NCBI RefSeq assembly: GCF_018130545.1
Contig: NZ_JAFCKF010000012.1
Location: 124,001-188,000, forward strand
Origin: Bradyrhizobium tropiciagri
Lineage (GTDB): Bacteria > Pseudomonadota > Alphaproteobacteria > Rhizobiales > Xanthobacteraceae
Direction of reading: 5' to 3'
Length of the DNA stretch: 64,000 bases
The position numbers were made by a program, and so were the translations under genes. Position 1 is the first letter of the stretch; every line of letters begins with the position of its first letter. Under the pieces are notes generated by a model, which made no database searches, was not told the DNA's origin, and saw only the letters and a list, made by a program, of their open reading frames with translations. Positions 35,335 to 42,542 of this stretch are shown one piece after another.

Positions 35335-36738
35335 ATGTCAGCAGATCCATTGCACTACAAGTCGATCACCGAGATCTCCGGGCTCATTCGCCGCGGCGAG
35401 GCGAAGTCCGCGGAGATTACGGAGGCGATGCTGAGCCGGGTCGCGCGGCTGGACGGACAGTTTCATGGCTATGCGCACGTCCTTGCCGAGCGGGCGATGG
35501 CGCAGGCGAAGCAGCGCGACGCGGAGATCGCCAAAGGCATCTGGCGTGGCCCGTTGCACGGCATTCCGATCGGGCTGAAGGACCTCTGCTACACGACGTT
35601 CGCGCCGACGGCGGGCGGCACCACGATCCACGCGAAATTCGTGCCGTCCTTCAACGCCACGATCGTGGACCGGCTCGAGGTCGCCGGCGCGGTGACGCTC
35701 GGCAAGCTCAAGATGACGGAGGGGGCCTATACCAGCCACCATCCGTCGGTGCAGGCACCGCTCAATCCCTGGAATGTGAACTATTGGGTCGGCTCGTCGT
35801 CGAGCGGGTCGGGTGTAGCGACATCGGCCGGGCTCTGCTACGGCTCGATCGGCAGCGACACCGGCGGCTCGATCCGGTTTCCGTCGGCGACCTGCGGCTT
35901 GACCGGCATCAAGCCGACCTGGGGCCGCGTCAGCCGGCACGGCGTCTTCCCGCTGGCGGACTCGCTAGACCACGTCGGGCCGATGTGCCGCAGCGCTGCG
36001 GATGCCGGAGCGATGCTCGGCGTCATCGCGGGTGCCGACGCCAACGATCCGACCGCGCTGCGGGCGCCGGTGCCGAACTATCTGGCCGGCATCGGCGACG
36101 GCATCAGGGGCCTCCGGATCGGGGTTGATCGCCGGCACACCCAGGAGGGTATCGATCGGCAGGTCGTCGCCGCGCTGGTGCAAGCCGAGCGCGCGCTCGC
36201 CGATCTCGGCGCCGAGATCCGCGAGGTGCATTTTCCGCCCTATCAGAAGCTGGTCAGCCAGTGGATTGCGATGTGCTCGGTGGAGACGGCAGAAGCGCAT
36301 CTGGACACCTACCCGTCGCGCAAGTCGGAGTACGGACCGGACCTCGCCCAACTGATCGAGCAGGGCAGGGCGACCAGCGGTGTCGATATTGCCGCGATCC
36401 ATCACGAGCGGCTGAAGTTCGCAGGCAGCCTCGCTGCGATGTTCGAGGATATCGATCTGCTGCTGATCCCGACCATGCCGGTGCCGATCCCGACGCTCAG
36501 CAAGATGAGCGAATACGGCGCCGACCCGACCGTGCTGCTGAACATCCTGCGCTTCACGGCGGTGTTCGACTTCTCGGGCAGCCCGACCATCACGCTACCG
36601 ATGGGCATGGCCTCCGACCAGATGCCGCTCAGCATGCAGCTGGTCGGGCCGCATCTCTCCGAAGATGTGCTGGTCCGCGCCGGCGCCGCATTTCAGTCGG
36701 TGACCGACTGGCATACGCGGCGGCCGCCGATCGACTAG
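35335..36738 (+). CDS. Amidase-signature family amidase, paralogue of the gene at 27339
   Basis: The 467-residue protein has the triad Lys82, Ser155 and Ser179 at exactly the same residue numbers as the first amidase of the operon. It is clearly homologous along its whole length, including PLHG(V/I)PI, NPWN, SSGSGVAT, KPTWGRVSR and the closing DWH-(K/T)R motif. The two probably arose by duplication and now flank the acetamidase, importer and SDR genes. The central substrate-contact segments differ (CWVKGAPAAHG versus CYTTFAPTAGG), which suggests distinct substrates. It ends 16 bp from the convergent binding-protein gene. Confidence 0.9.
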   Translation: MSADPLHYKSITEISGLIRRGEAKSAEITEAMLSRVARLDGQFHGYAHVLAERAMAQAKQRDAEIAKGIWRGPLHGIPIGLKDLCYTTFAPTAGGTTIHAKFVPSFNATIVDRLEVAGAVTLGKLKMTEGAYTSHHPSVQAPLNPWNVNYWVGSSSSGSGVATSAGLCYGSIGSDTGGSIRFPSATCGLTGIKPTWGRVSRHGVFPLADSLDHVGPMCRSAADAGAMLGVIAGADANDPTALRAPVPNYLAGIGDGIRGLRIGVDRRHTQEGIDRQVVAALVQAERALADLGAEIREVHFPPYQKLVSQWIAMCSVETAEAHLDTYPSRKSEYGPDLAQLIEQGRATSGVDIAAIHHERLKFAGSLAAMFEDIDLLLIPTMPVPIPTLSKMSEYGADPTVLLNILRFTAVFDFSGSPTITLPMGMASDQMPLSMQLVGPHLSEDVLVRAGAAFQSVTDWHTRRPPID

Positions 36739-36754
36739 AGCATGATCCGCATCG

Positions 36755-38344
36755 TCAGCCGGTCTTGTCGACGTTCCAGAACAGCGGCACCGGCGCGCGG
36801 ACGATGTCCTTCAGTGCCTTGCGCGTCGCGGCCGGCTGGTTGTACTGCCCGGTCGGGACGTGGGTTACCACCTCATAGGCCCGCGCCTGGATCTTGTCGG
36901 CGAGGGCCTTCTGCTCTTGTGGCGCCGCGGCGCGGGCAAAGCCGTCGCGCAGCCGCTCGAGCTCGGCGTCCTCGACCCAGCCGAAGAAGCCACCGTTCTT
37001 GCCCTTGCCGTTGACGCAGGCATTGCCGATCGGATTGACGAGGTCGGCGCTGGCCCAGGTCGAATGGTACAGCGACCAGCCGCCCTCGGCCGGTGCCGAC
37101 TGCTTGGCACGCCGCGCCACCACCGAACCCCAATCCATCGCCAGCAAATTGACGTTCATGCCGATCCCGCGCAGCGCTTCGGCGGTGACCGTGCCGAGCG
37201 CCGTGATGATCGGCGCGTCGGTCGCGTGCAGGATCGTGATCGGCTCGCCCTTGTAGCCGCCCTGCTTGAGCAGCTCCTTGGCCTTCGCGGTGTCCGACCT
37301 GGTCGACCAACCGATGGGGCTTTCAAACGGCGTGCCGGCAATGAAGATCGCCGGCGTGACCTTGTAATAGTCGGGATTGCCGATCTGGGTGTCGAGCCAG
37401 TCCTTCTGGTTCACTGCGTGCAGCACCGCCTGGCGGATCTCCGGCCGATCGAACGGCGGCACCAGCCAGTTCATCCGGCACATGCCGGAGAAGCCGAGCG
37501 TGTTGTAATCGACCAGCTCGACATTCGGCGCGCGCGCGAGGATCGCATGGTGATCGTGCGGCGGCACCTCGAAATAGTCGATCTCGTCGTTGATCAGCGC
37601 GTTGGTCGCGATCTGGAAATCCGGCACGCTGACCCATTCGTAGCGGCCGATCTTCACGACCTTGCCGCCGCCGGTCCCGTCCGATGGTTCGTCGCGCGAC
37701 ACGTAGTCCGGGTTCTTCTCATAGGCGGCCTTGACGCCGGGCTGGAACTCCGCGGTCACGAAGCGGAACGGCCCGGAGCCGAGATGATCCGTGATGGCCT
37801 GATCGGCCGGGGTCGCGGCGATCCGCGCCGGCACGATGAACGGCACATTGGCGGTTGGCTTGCCGAGCGCTGCCAGCACGAAGCCGCACGGTTCCTTCAG
37901 CAGCATGCGGAAGGTCCGCTCGTCGACAGCCTTCAGCTCGGCGACGAACTCGAACAGCTTCTGGCCCATCGTGTCGCGCCTGGCCCAGCGCTGCAGCGAG
38001 GGGATCACGTCGGCCGACGTCACCGCGCTGCCGTCGTGGAATTTGAGGCCGGGCCGCAGGCGGAACGTGTAGGTCAGGTTGTCGGCAGAGACCTCCCAGG
38101 CCTCGACCATCTGCGGCTTGATCTCGAATTTCGAATTGGTCGAGAACAGCGTGTCGTAGATCATGTAGCCGTGGTTGCGCGCGGTCCATGCCGTCGTCAT
38201 GATGGGATCGGTGGCGCGAAGCGGCGCGTGCATGACAGCCGTGATCGTTGTCGTGCTGGCGCGTGCGATCCGCGGCATCGCGACGCCGAGGCTCGCTCCT
38301 GCACCGATCTGCAACAGACGGCGGCGGTTGATCGATGGTCCCAC
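36755..38344 (-). CDS. Peptide/oligomer-type ABC transporter substrate-binding protein (SBP_bac_5), orphan
   Basis: This 529-residue exported binding protein of the DppA/OppA class begins with a twin-arginine-like signal (NRRRLLQIGAGASLGVAM, then PRIARA) and contains AEGGWSLYHSTWASADLVNP. I chose the GTG at 38344, with AGGGGG just upstream; the frame is open further but adds only noncoding-like residues. No permease or ATPase gene is adjacent. It lies 22 bp downstream of a NylB-like amide hydrolase gene on the same strand, so binding of an amide-linked oligomer or peptide is plausible. It must borrow permease and ATPase components from elsewhere. Confidence 0.85.
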   Translation of the reverse strand: MGPSINRRRLLQIGAGASLGVAMPRIARASTTTITAVMHAPLRATDPIMTTAWTARNHGYMIYDTLFSTNSKFEIKPQMVEAWEVSADNLTYTFRLRPGLKFHDGSAVTSADVIPSLQRWARRDTMGQKLFEFVAELKAVDERTFRMLLKEPCGFVLAALGKPTANVPFIVPARIAATPADQAITDHLGSGPFRFVTAEFQPGVKAAYEKNPDYVSRDEPSDGTGGGKVVKIGRYEWVSVPDFQIATNALINDEIDYFEVPPHDHHAILARAPNVELVDYNTLGFSGMCRMNWLVPPFDRPEIRQAVLHAVNQKDWLDTQIGNPDYYKVTPAIFIAGTPFESPIGWSTRSDTAKAKELLKQGGYKGEPITILHATDAPIITALGTVTAEALRGIGMNVNLLAMDWGSVVARRAKQSAPAEGGWSLYHSTWASADLVNPIGNACVNGKGKNGGFFGWVEDAELERLRDGFARAAAPQEQKALADKIQARAYEVVTHVPTGQYNQPAATRKALKDIVRAPVPLFWNVDKTG

Positions 38345-38366
38345 GATGTCCCCCTGTCGCAACCGT

Positions 38367-39569
38367 TCAGGCCTTGGCGTTGAGCCTGGCCGCAATCGCG
38401 CGGTAGCCGCGCATCCACATGTGATCGAGATCGAGGTCCATCGGCAGCGGCTGCGAGGAGACGCGCGCGATCACGGTCTCGTTGGCCGGATCGATGTAGA
38501 CCCACTGGCCGTGGATGCCGACCGCGGCAAACGGCGTTTCGCGCCGGTCGAGCGTGTACCATTTGTTGCGGTAATTGCCGTTCGGGAACACCTTGGTCAG
38601 GTCGCCGCGTGACCAGGCCTCGGCATTGCCGTTCTGCCTGATGTCGTCGACCCACCAGCTGGGCACCACCTGTCGGCCGTTGCTGATGCCGTGATTGCGC
38701 ATCATCTCGCCGAACCGGGCGAGGTCGCGCAGCGTTGCGCAGATGCCGCCGGCGACGCGCGCTGCGCCGCGCGAATCGACGGTGATGTAGGCGTCGTGCT
38801 CGGCACCCATCGGCTGCCACAGATAGTGTGAAAGGATCTTTGCATAGGACATGCCGCAGGCGCGCTCGTAGACCCAGCCGAGCACGTCGGTGTTGGTCGA
38901 GACGTAGTGGAAAGTCTGGCCATGCGGCGCGCCGTTTGGCCGCAGCGTGCGCAGATAGTCGCGCAGATTGCTCGGCGGAATGGTGGGATCCGGCAGCTCC
39001 CAGCCGGTCGAGCGCCGGTAGTTCATGACGTCGCCGTCGCGCGCCATGTAGTCCTCGTCGAACCGGATACCGACGCTCATGTCGAGCAGATGCCGCACCG
39101 TGCAGTTGCCGCCATAGACCGATCCTTCCATCTCCGGGATGTAGCGCGTCACCGGCGCGTCGGGATCGAGCTTGCCGTGATCGGCCAGGATGCCGCCAAG
39201 CGTGCCGGCGACCGACTTGCTGACCGAGAAGATCAAATGCGGCGTGTCCGGCGTCAGGCCGTGGGCATACCATTCGTACGCGACCTGTCCGCGATGCGAC
39301 ACCACGATTCCGTCGGTGTGGCTGGTGCGCAGCGCCTCGCCGACGCCGATCGTCTCGCCGCGCGGGTTGGCGAAGCTGACGTCGTCGAGATAGCGCGGCG
39401 CAAAGGAAAGCGGCGCCGGTGTTGTGCCGCGCGCGATGTTCGCGGTCGGCAGCAGTTCGCGGACATTGCGGAATGCCCACTCGTTGAACGGATGCTGACG
39501 CCAGTTGGCGAGCGTGACTTGTTCGTCGGCCGCCGACGGGAAGGCAGCCATGATGCGACGCGTGTTCAT
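38367..39569 (-). CDS. Serine hydrolase, 6-aminohexanoate-dimer hydrolase (NylB)-like
   Basis: This 400-residue penicillin-binding-protein-fold hydrolase has Ser115-V-S-Lys118 (FSVSKSV), DEDYMA with Tyr174, and Tyr222 in HYVSTNTDVL. The spacing and flanks match NylB, whose catalytic residues are Ser112, Lys115 and Tyr215 with Tyr170 contacting substrate. Other shared segments are RWAF-like WAFRN, SVYGG, CATLRDLARFG and GIHGQWVYIDP. It is therefore more likely a linear-amide hydrolase or esterase than a beta-lactamase. I used the ATG at 39569. No signal peptide is seen, so it is probably cytoplasmic. A regulon-like dyad lies 63 bp upstream. Confidence 0.85.
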   Translation of the reverse strand: MNTRRIMAAFPSAADEQVTLANWRQHPFNEWAFRNVRELLPTANIARGTTPAPLSFAPRYLDDVSFANPRGETIGVGEALRTSHTDGIVVSHRGQVAYEWYAHGLTPDTPHLIFSVSKSVAGTLGGILADHGKLDPDAPVTRYIPEMEGSVYGGNCTVRHLLDMSVGIRFDEDYMARDGDVMNYRRSTGWELPDPTIPPSNLRDYLRTLRPNGAPHGQTFHYVSTNTDVLGWVYERACGMSYAKILSHYLWQPMGAEHDAYITVDSRGAARVAGGICATLRDLARFGEMMRNHGISNGRQVVPSWWVDDIRQNGNAEAWSRGDLTKVFPNGNYRNKWYTLDRRETPFAAVGIHGQWVYIDPANETVIARVSSQPLPMDLDLDHMWMRGYRAIAARLNAKA

Positions 39570-39631
39570 TCTTGATCCAGCGATGCCATTGGGAGACATG
39601 CGAAAGTTCCGCATGCGCCACGCCGCTCGCA

Positions 39632-39649
39632 ATCAACCGGATGGTGGAG
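39632..39649. promoter_or_regulatory. Shared regulon dyad, site 2 (nylB-like/luxR divergent region)
   Basis: ATCAACC-GGAT-GGTGGAG fits the five-site pattern (A/C)TC(A/C)ACC-N4-GGT(G/T)GA(T/G), with one internal and one outer mismatch between its arms. It lies 63 bp from the NylB-like start and 143 bp from the LuxR-family start, suited to controlling either gene, including autoregulation of the LuxR-family gene. Confidence 0.5.
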
Positions 39650-39659
39650 GGGGCCGTCG

Positions 39660-39677
39660 GGTTACCCTGGCGTAACC
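39660..39677. promoter_or_regulatory. 18-bp dyad upstream of the LuxR-family gene
   Basis: GGTTAC and GTAACC are perfect complements around a CCTGGC spacer. The total length of 18 bp is the usual size of a LuxR/TraR-type box. It lies 115 bp before the regulator start and 10 bp from regulon dyad 2. It may be an autoregulatory site. Confidence 0.5.
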
Positions 39678-39792
39678 GTTTCAGGATGTGCGCTTGGCCC
39701 GCAATTTGCTTGACTATGCCCTGCGGCTGCCCCAGCGTGACAGGCATGCGACGCGCAGACGTTCGCCATCGGGAAACATCGGGAGGTAGGTC

Positions 39793-40467
39793 ATGATCGC
39801 GCTTCTGGGCCGACCGGATCCGGCAACCACGCAAGCCATTCAATTCGCACGCGGGATTCTCGAGGGGTCGGCGACGGCGTTCTACGAGGTCGACGGCAAT
39901 CTGACCCTCAACCGCTTCGTGCTCTCCAGCAACGTGCCGCCGAGTTTCCACGACCAGTATCTGGCCGGCATGAATCGACTCGATCCGTTGCATCCGCGCT
40001 CCGCCAGCAACCGGCCGATTGCCCGGCTGAGTGTGGCGCTCAATCAATGCGCGACCCAGGAGGCGGCGACCTACCGCGCCTTCGCCGGGCAATGCGGCGT
40101 CGCCGACATGATCGAGTTCTTCTTCCGCCGCAACGACCGGATCGTCGCCGGCATGAGCGTGCTCTGGGCGCCGGGCTGCACCATTCCCGACGGCAGCATG
40201 AACATCGCGGAGAAGATCCACGACTATCTCGAATTCAACCTGACCAGCCGGCTGTCCTCGAATGCCGACGAGCCGGCGCGCTACGGCCTGACCTCGCGCG
40301 AGATGGAAGTCGTTGAGCTGTTGTGCTGCGGCCGCACCAACCGCGAGATCGGCGAGTGCCTGAACATCGGCCTGGCGACGGTGAAGACCCACCTGATCCA
40401 CATCTTCGAGAAGCTCGGCGTCGAGACCCGCTCGGCCGTGGTGGCGATGATGTCGCGGCCGCATTGA
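39793..40467 (+). CDS. LuxR-family transcriptional regulator
   Basis: This 224-residue regulator has a C-terminal LuxR/GerE helix-turn-helix at about 165-220 (LTSREMEVVELLCCGRTNRE, then IGECLNIGLATVKTHLIHIF). The N-terminal 150 residues look like a small-molecule sensor (autoinducer/GAF-like), not a phosphorylatable receiver. GGGAGG precedes the ATG. No LuxI-type synthase is in the window, so it would be a LuxR solo. It is divergent from the NylB-like hydrolase gene. As the only LuxR-type protein here and neighbour to one of the sites, it is a candidate reader of the five-site dyad; this is inference. Confidence 0.88.
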   Translation: MIALLGRPDPATTQAIQFARGILEGSATAFYEVDGNLTLNRFVLSSNVPPSFHDQYLAGMNRLDPLHPRSASNRPIARLSVALNQCATQEAATYRAFAGQCGVADMIEFFFRRNDRIVAGMSVLWAPGCTIPDGSMNIAEKIHDYLEFNLTSRLSSNADEPARYGLTSREMEVVELLCCGRTNREIGECLNIGLATVKTHLIHIFEKLGVETRSAVVAMMSRPH

Positions 40468-41123
40468 GCGGCGCTGGGCCGTGGATGCCGAGGCCGCAGC
40501 TCTTGCAACGCGTCGTCCCGGCGCAGGCCGGGACCCATAACCACAGGGTTGAGTTGTTCAAAAGGGCTGTGGCCGCGGCACCGCGCAACAATGAGCATTC
40601 GTGGTAATGGGTCCCGGCCTTCGCCGGGACGACGGCGAGTTTGTTGAACCGCTTGCGAGCCATATTCTCGCATTCTCGCGAGATGATTTGTCCGAGCCTT
40701 GCTCTTCGCCTCCGCCGTCTCGGTTTGATGTTGCTGAGTTACCAGTCGGGCTAATCTGCCGCACGCAATTGGGCGGGACCGTCGCTTCGTGGGCCGAAGC
40801 GGCGATCCCTGATCGCGCGATGTGCATGGTCGGGGTGTGGGGTTGACGTCGGCCAATCCGCACGACTGGGGACATAGTAGATCGACAATTGCACGCGACA
40901 ATTGCCATTCTGAACTAGCTCTGAGTATCAGATCGAGGCGGCGCAAAAGTAGTAGCGCGGCGCACCAATTGCGGTTCCTGGTGGATGAAACTTACGAAAG
41001 AGGCGTAACGTCATCGGTGGAGGCTGGCCGCTACAGCCTCCGAAGCCGCCGTTAGCCCCAGCTCACCCCCTGAGCTGGGGCGCGCCGGAGCGCAACGTCG
41101 AAGCGCAGCGAGGCGTGTGCCGA
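40468..41123. other. 656-bp gene-free region with inverted repeat pair
   Basis: No open frame with coding character is seen. The left part holds the GTCCCGG-type repeat pair described separately. The right end has a hairpin at 41055-41081 with 11-bp arms GCCCCAGCTCA/TGAGCTGGGGC and a CCCCC loop, 43 bp beyond the stop of the minus-strand peptidase gene. That hairpin could act as its terminator although no U-run follows. The rest shows no recognisable feature. Confidence 0.6.
40510..40637. repeat. Inverted pair of GTCCCGGC-type palindromic repeats
   Basis: A palindromic unit with GTCCCGGC and GCCGGGAC arms (about 40510-40540) recurs in inverted orientation at about 40604-40637, where the loop is CTTC instead of CAGG or its relatives. 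Together they form an element of about 125 bp with complementary ends, a MITE-like layout. Similar units are widespread in Bradyrhizobium as I remember them. Confidence 0.7.
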
Positions 41124-42203
41124 TCAGAGGCGTGAACTGACCTTGGTTGTCGCGGGCTTCGTTGCTGCCTTTGACTTAGCCCGCGTCGTCACGCCATGTC
41201 TCGCAATTCGGGTATGCCGCTTGCTAATCTGCTTTGCGTGCCTCGATGCCAGACGACGCGATGTGTATTCCTGACCATCGATCGGTCCGAGGTGCGCCGG
41301 GTCGCCGTTCAAATATGGCCGCCCGACTCCGAACTGCTTTTCGTGCTCGTCGATCCATTTCCATAGCTTCCTGGTCTCGGTCGCGCGCTCGTCCTTGCTC
41401 CCGCCATTCATGCTGATGACGTCTGCGGCGAGCCCGTGACCATAGCCTCCACGTGAGCTGCCGCCGTGATACGACTTGTCATTCGCGGCCTTCAGCCCGC
41501 TTGCAATCGACTGGCGGTAGTCGTCCCGGAATCCGCTTGTGATCCCGGGTGCCAGTCCGGCCTGTTCTGCGGCATAGAGCATATAGAACAGCTTTTGCTT
41601 GAAGGCCCGATCCATTCCTCCGATCACGTAATCCATCAGCGGCATACCGGCTTTCTCTGCCGCGTTGGGGTCCTTCCATCCGAAGTCGTTTTCGACCCGT
41701 TTCGGAATGCTGCGCGTGACGGTGATCTGCTTTTTCTTCCGCTTGATCGTCACCTCCTTCTTCTCGTAGGCGACGATCCAGTCGGTCTTCGGCGCTCGCG
41801 TGTAAAGCGCGCCAAGGAAGCGGTCGATGCACGCCTCGGCAACAAAGCATTCGTCCAGCACCAGGACTGAATCAATATTGGCCAGAGCGGTCTTGGGCGA
41901 TTCGACAACGGCCGTAGCGGATGGCTGTTCGGGTTGCTGCTCGCCTGGCGTCGTTGGCAAAGCCTCGGGCGACGCGCGGCCCGTAACTGGCGGGACGCTC
42001 CCGTTGGCATCGGCCTGAGCCGACGGTTCGGATGCAATCACCAGTGGGCTCGGTCCCTCCGTGGGCGGCCCTGCACGCACGTCATGAACGGCGACACCGC
42101 ATGACAGTGTGACCACAGACGCGGCAAGGCGTGACCAACCAGCGCCGCGACCGAACCGACTTCGCCTGGCGCCATGAAGCTCTTTGAAAGAGGACATCGG
42201 CAT
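41124..42203 (-). CDS. Exported M15 (D,D-carboxypeptidase/VanY)-like protein
   Basis: The 359-residue protein has a hydrophobic N-terminal segment (about 24-44, ending VRA-GPP) suggesting export, then a Pro/Ser/Thr/Gln-rich linker to about 110. The C-terminal half carries TSGFRDDYRQSI, then YHGGSSRGGYGHGLAADVIS and PAHLGPIDG. The SGFR...GxGxAxD...H order is that of M15 peptidases, which cut D-Ala peptide bonds in peptidoglycan. The first zinc ligand would be in YHGG or YGHG and the last in AHLGP. The tail after about 320 is Lys/Arg-rich. It probably acts on the cell wall. The start codon lacks a good ribosome site and could lie slightly downstream. Confidence 0.7.
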   Translation of the reverse strand: MPMSSFKELHGARRSRFGRGAGWSRLAASVVTLSCGVAVHDVRAGPPTEGPSPLVIASEPSAQADANGSVPPVTGRASPEALPTTPGEQQPEQPSATAVVESPKTALANIDSVLVLDECFVAEACIDRFLGALYTRAPKTDWIVAYEKKEVTIKRKKKQITVTRSIPKRVENDFGWKDPNAAEKAGMPLMDYVIGGMDRAFKQKLFYMLYAAEQAGLAPGITSGFRDDYRQSIASGLKAANDKSYHGGSSRGGYGHGLAADVISMNGGSKDERATETRKLWKWIDEHEKQFGVGRPYLNGDPAHLGPIDGQEYTSRRLASRHAKQISKRHTRIARHGVTTRAKSKAATKPATTKVSSRL

Positions 42204-42423
42204 TGGAAATCATCGTGAGCCAAGTTGATCATGGCAGCGTGCCATCGCGTTCTGAGCCTGGCAACCAGTTACCCACCGGGGAAATACGGGTGAGCGCGCA
42301 ACCAAGCTGATAAGCCGCAACATTCTTCGCGCGGAGGTTTGACGGGTTTTACTGGGTTGCCGTTCGAGTTGTTTGTCGGGTCTGGGAAGCGCCTTGCGAC
42401 ACAGTCTCGATGTCGTTTGGCCG

Positions 42424-42441
42424 ATCCACCATTAGGTGGAT
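42424..42441. promoter_or_regulatory. Shared regulon dyad, site 3 (upstream of gamma-glutamyltransferase gene)
   Basis: ATCCACC-ATTA-GGTGGAT is a perfect 7-4-7 inverted repeat 101 bp before the start codon. Its arms are identical to those of site 4, and the sequence after it (TGCTGC) is identical to that after site 5. Confidence 0.6.
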
Positions 42442-42496
42442 TGCTGCTCACCGCGCCGGCAAACGAGAGTCCCTCAAGGACCGGTGTCGTATCCGA

Positions 42497-42531
42497 CAAT
42501 GTTGGCGAGCGGCTGCCGCTCGCAGACATTG
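42497..42531 (+). promoter_or_regulatory. Long hairpin abutting the ribosome site of the gamma-glutamyltransferase gene
   Basis: CAATGT/ACATTG outer arms and GCGAGCGGC/GCCGCTCGC inner arms are separated by a two-base mismatch and a single T at the apex. The structure ends right at GAAGGA, 11 bp before the ATG. It could modulate translation or be a protein-binding dyad. Confidence 0.6.
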
Positions 42532-42542
42532 AAGGACCAGAC

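Larger units (their letters stand above)
42204..42542. other. 339-bp divergent region between the M15-like gene and the gamma-glutamyltransferase gene
   Basis: No gene is seen. It contains regulon dyad 3 at 42424-42441 and a long imperfect hairpin at 42497-42531 just before the ribosome site of the plus-strand gene. An in-frame upstream extension of the plus-strand gene (from 42339) spans both and was judged noncoding. Confidence 0.6.

Noticed and set aside
36739-36754. GAGCATGATCC between the second amidase and the binding-protein gene
   Set aside because: It is only a fragment resembling one end of the dispersed repeat family and too short to call as a repeat copy.
38367-39569. Class C beta-lactamase
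   Set aside because: No signal peptide and much closer motif spacing to NylB-type amide hydrolases.
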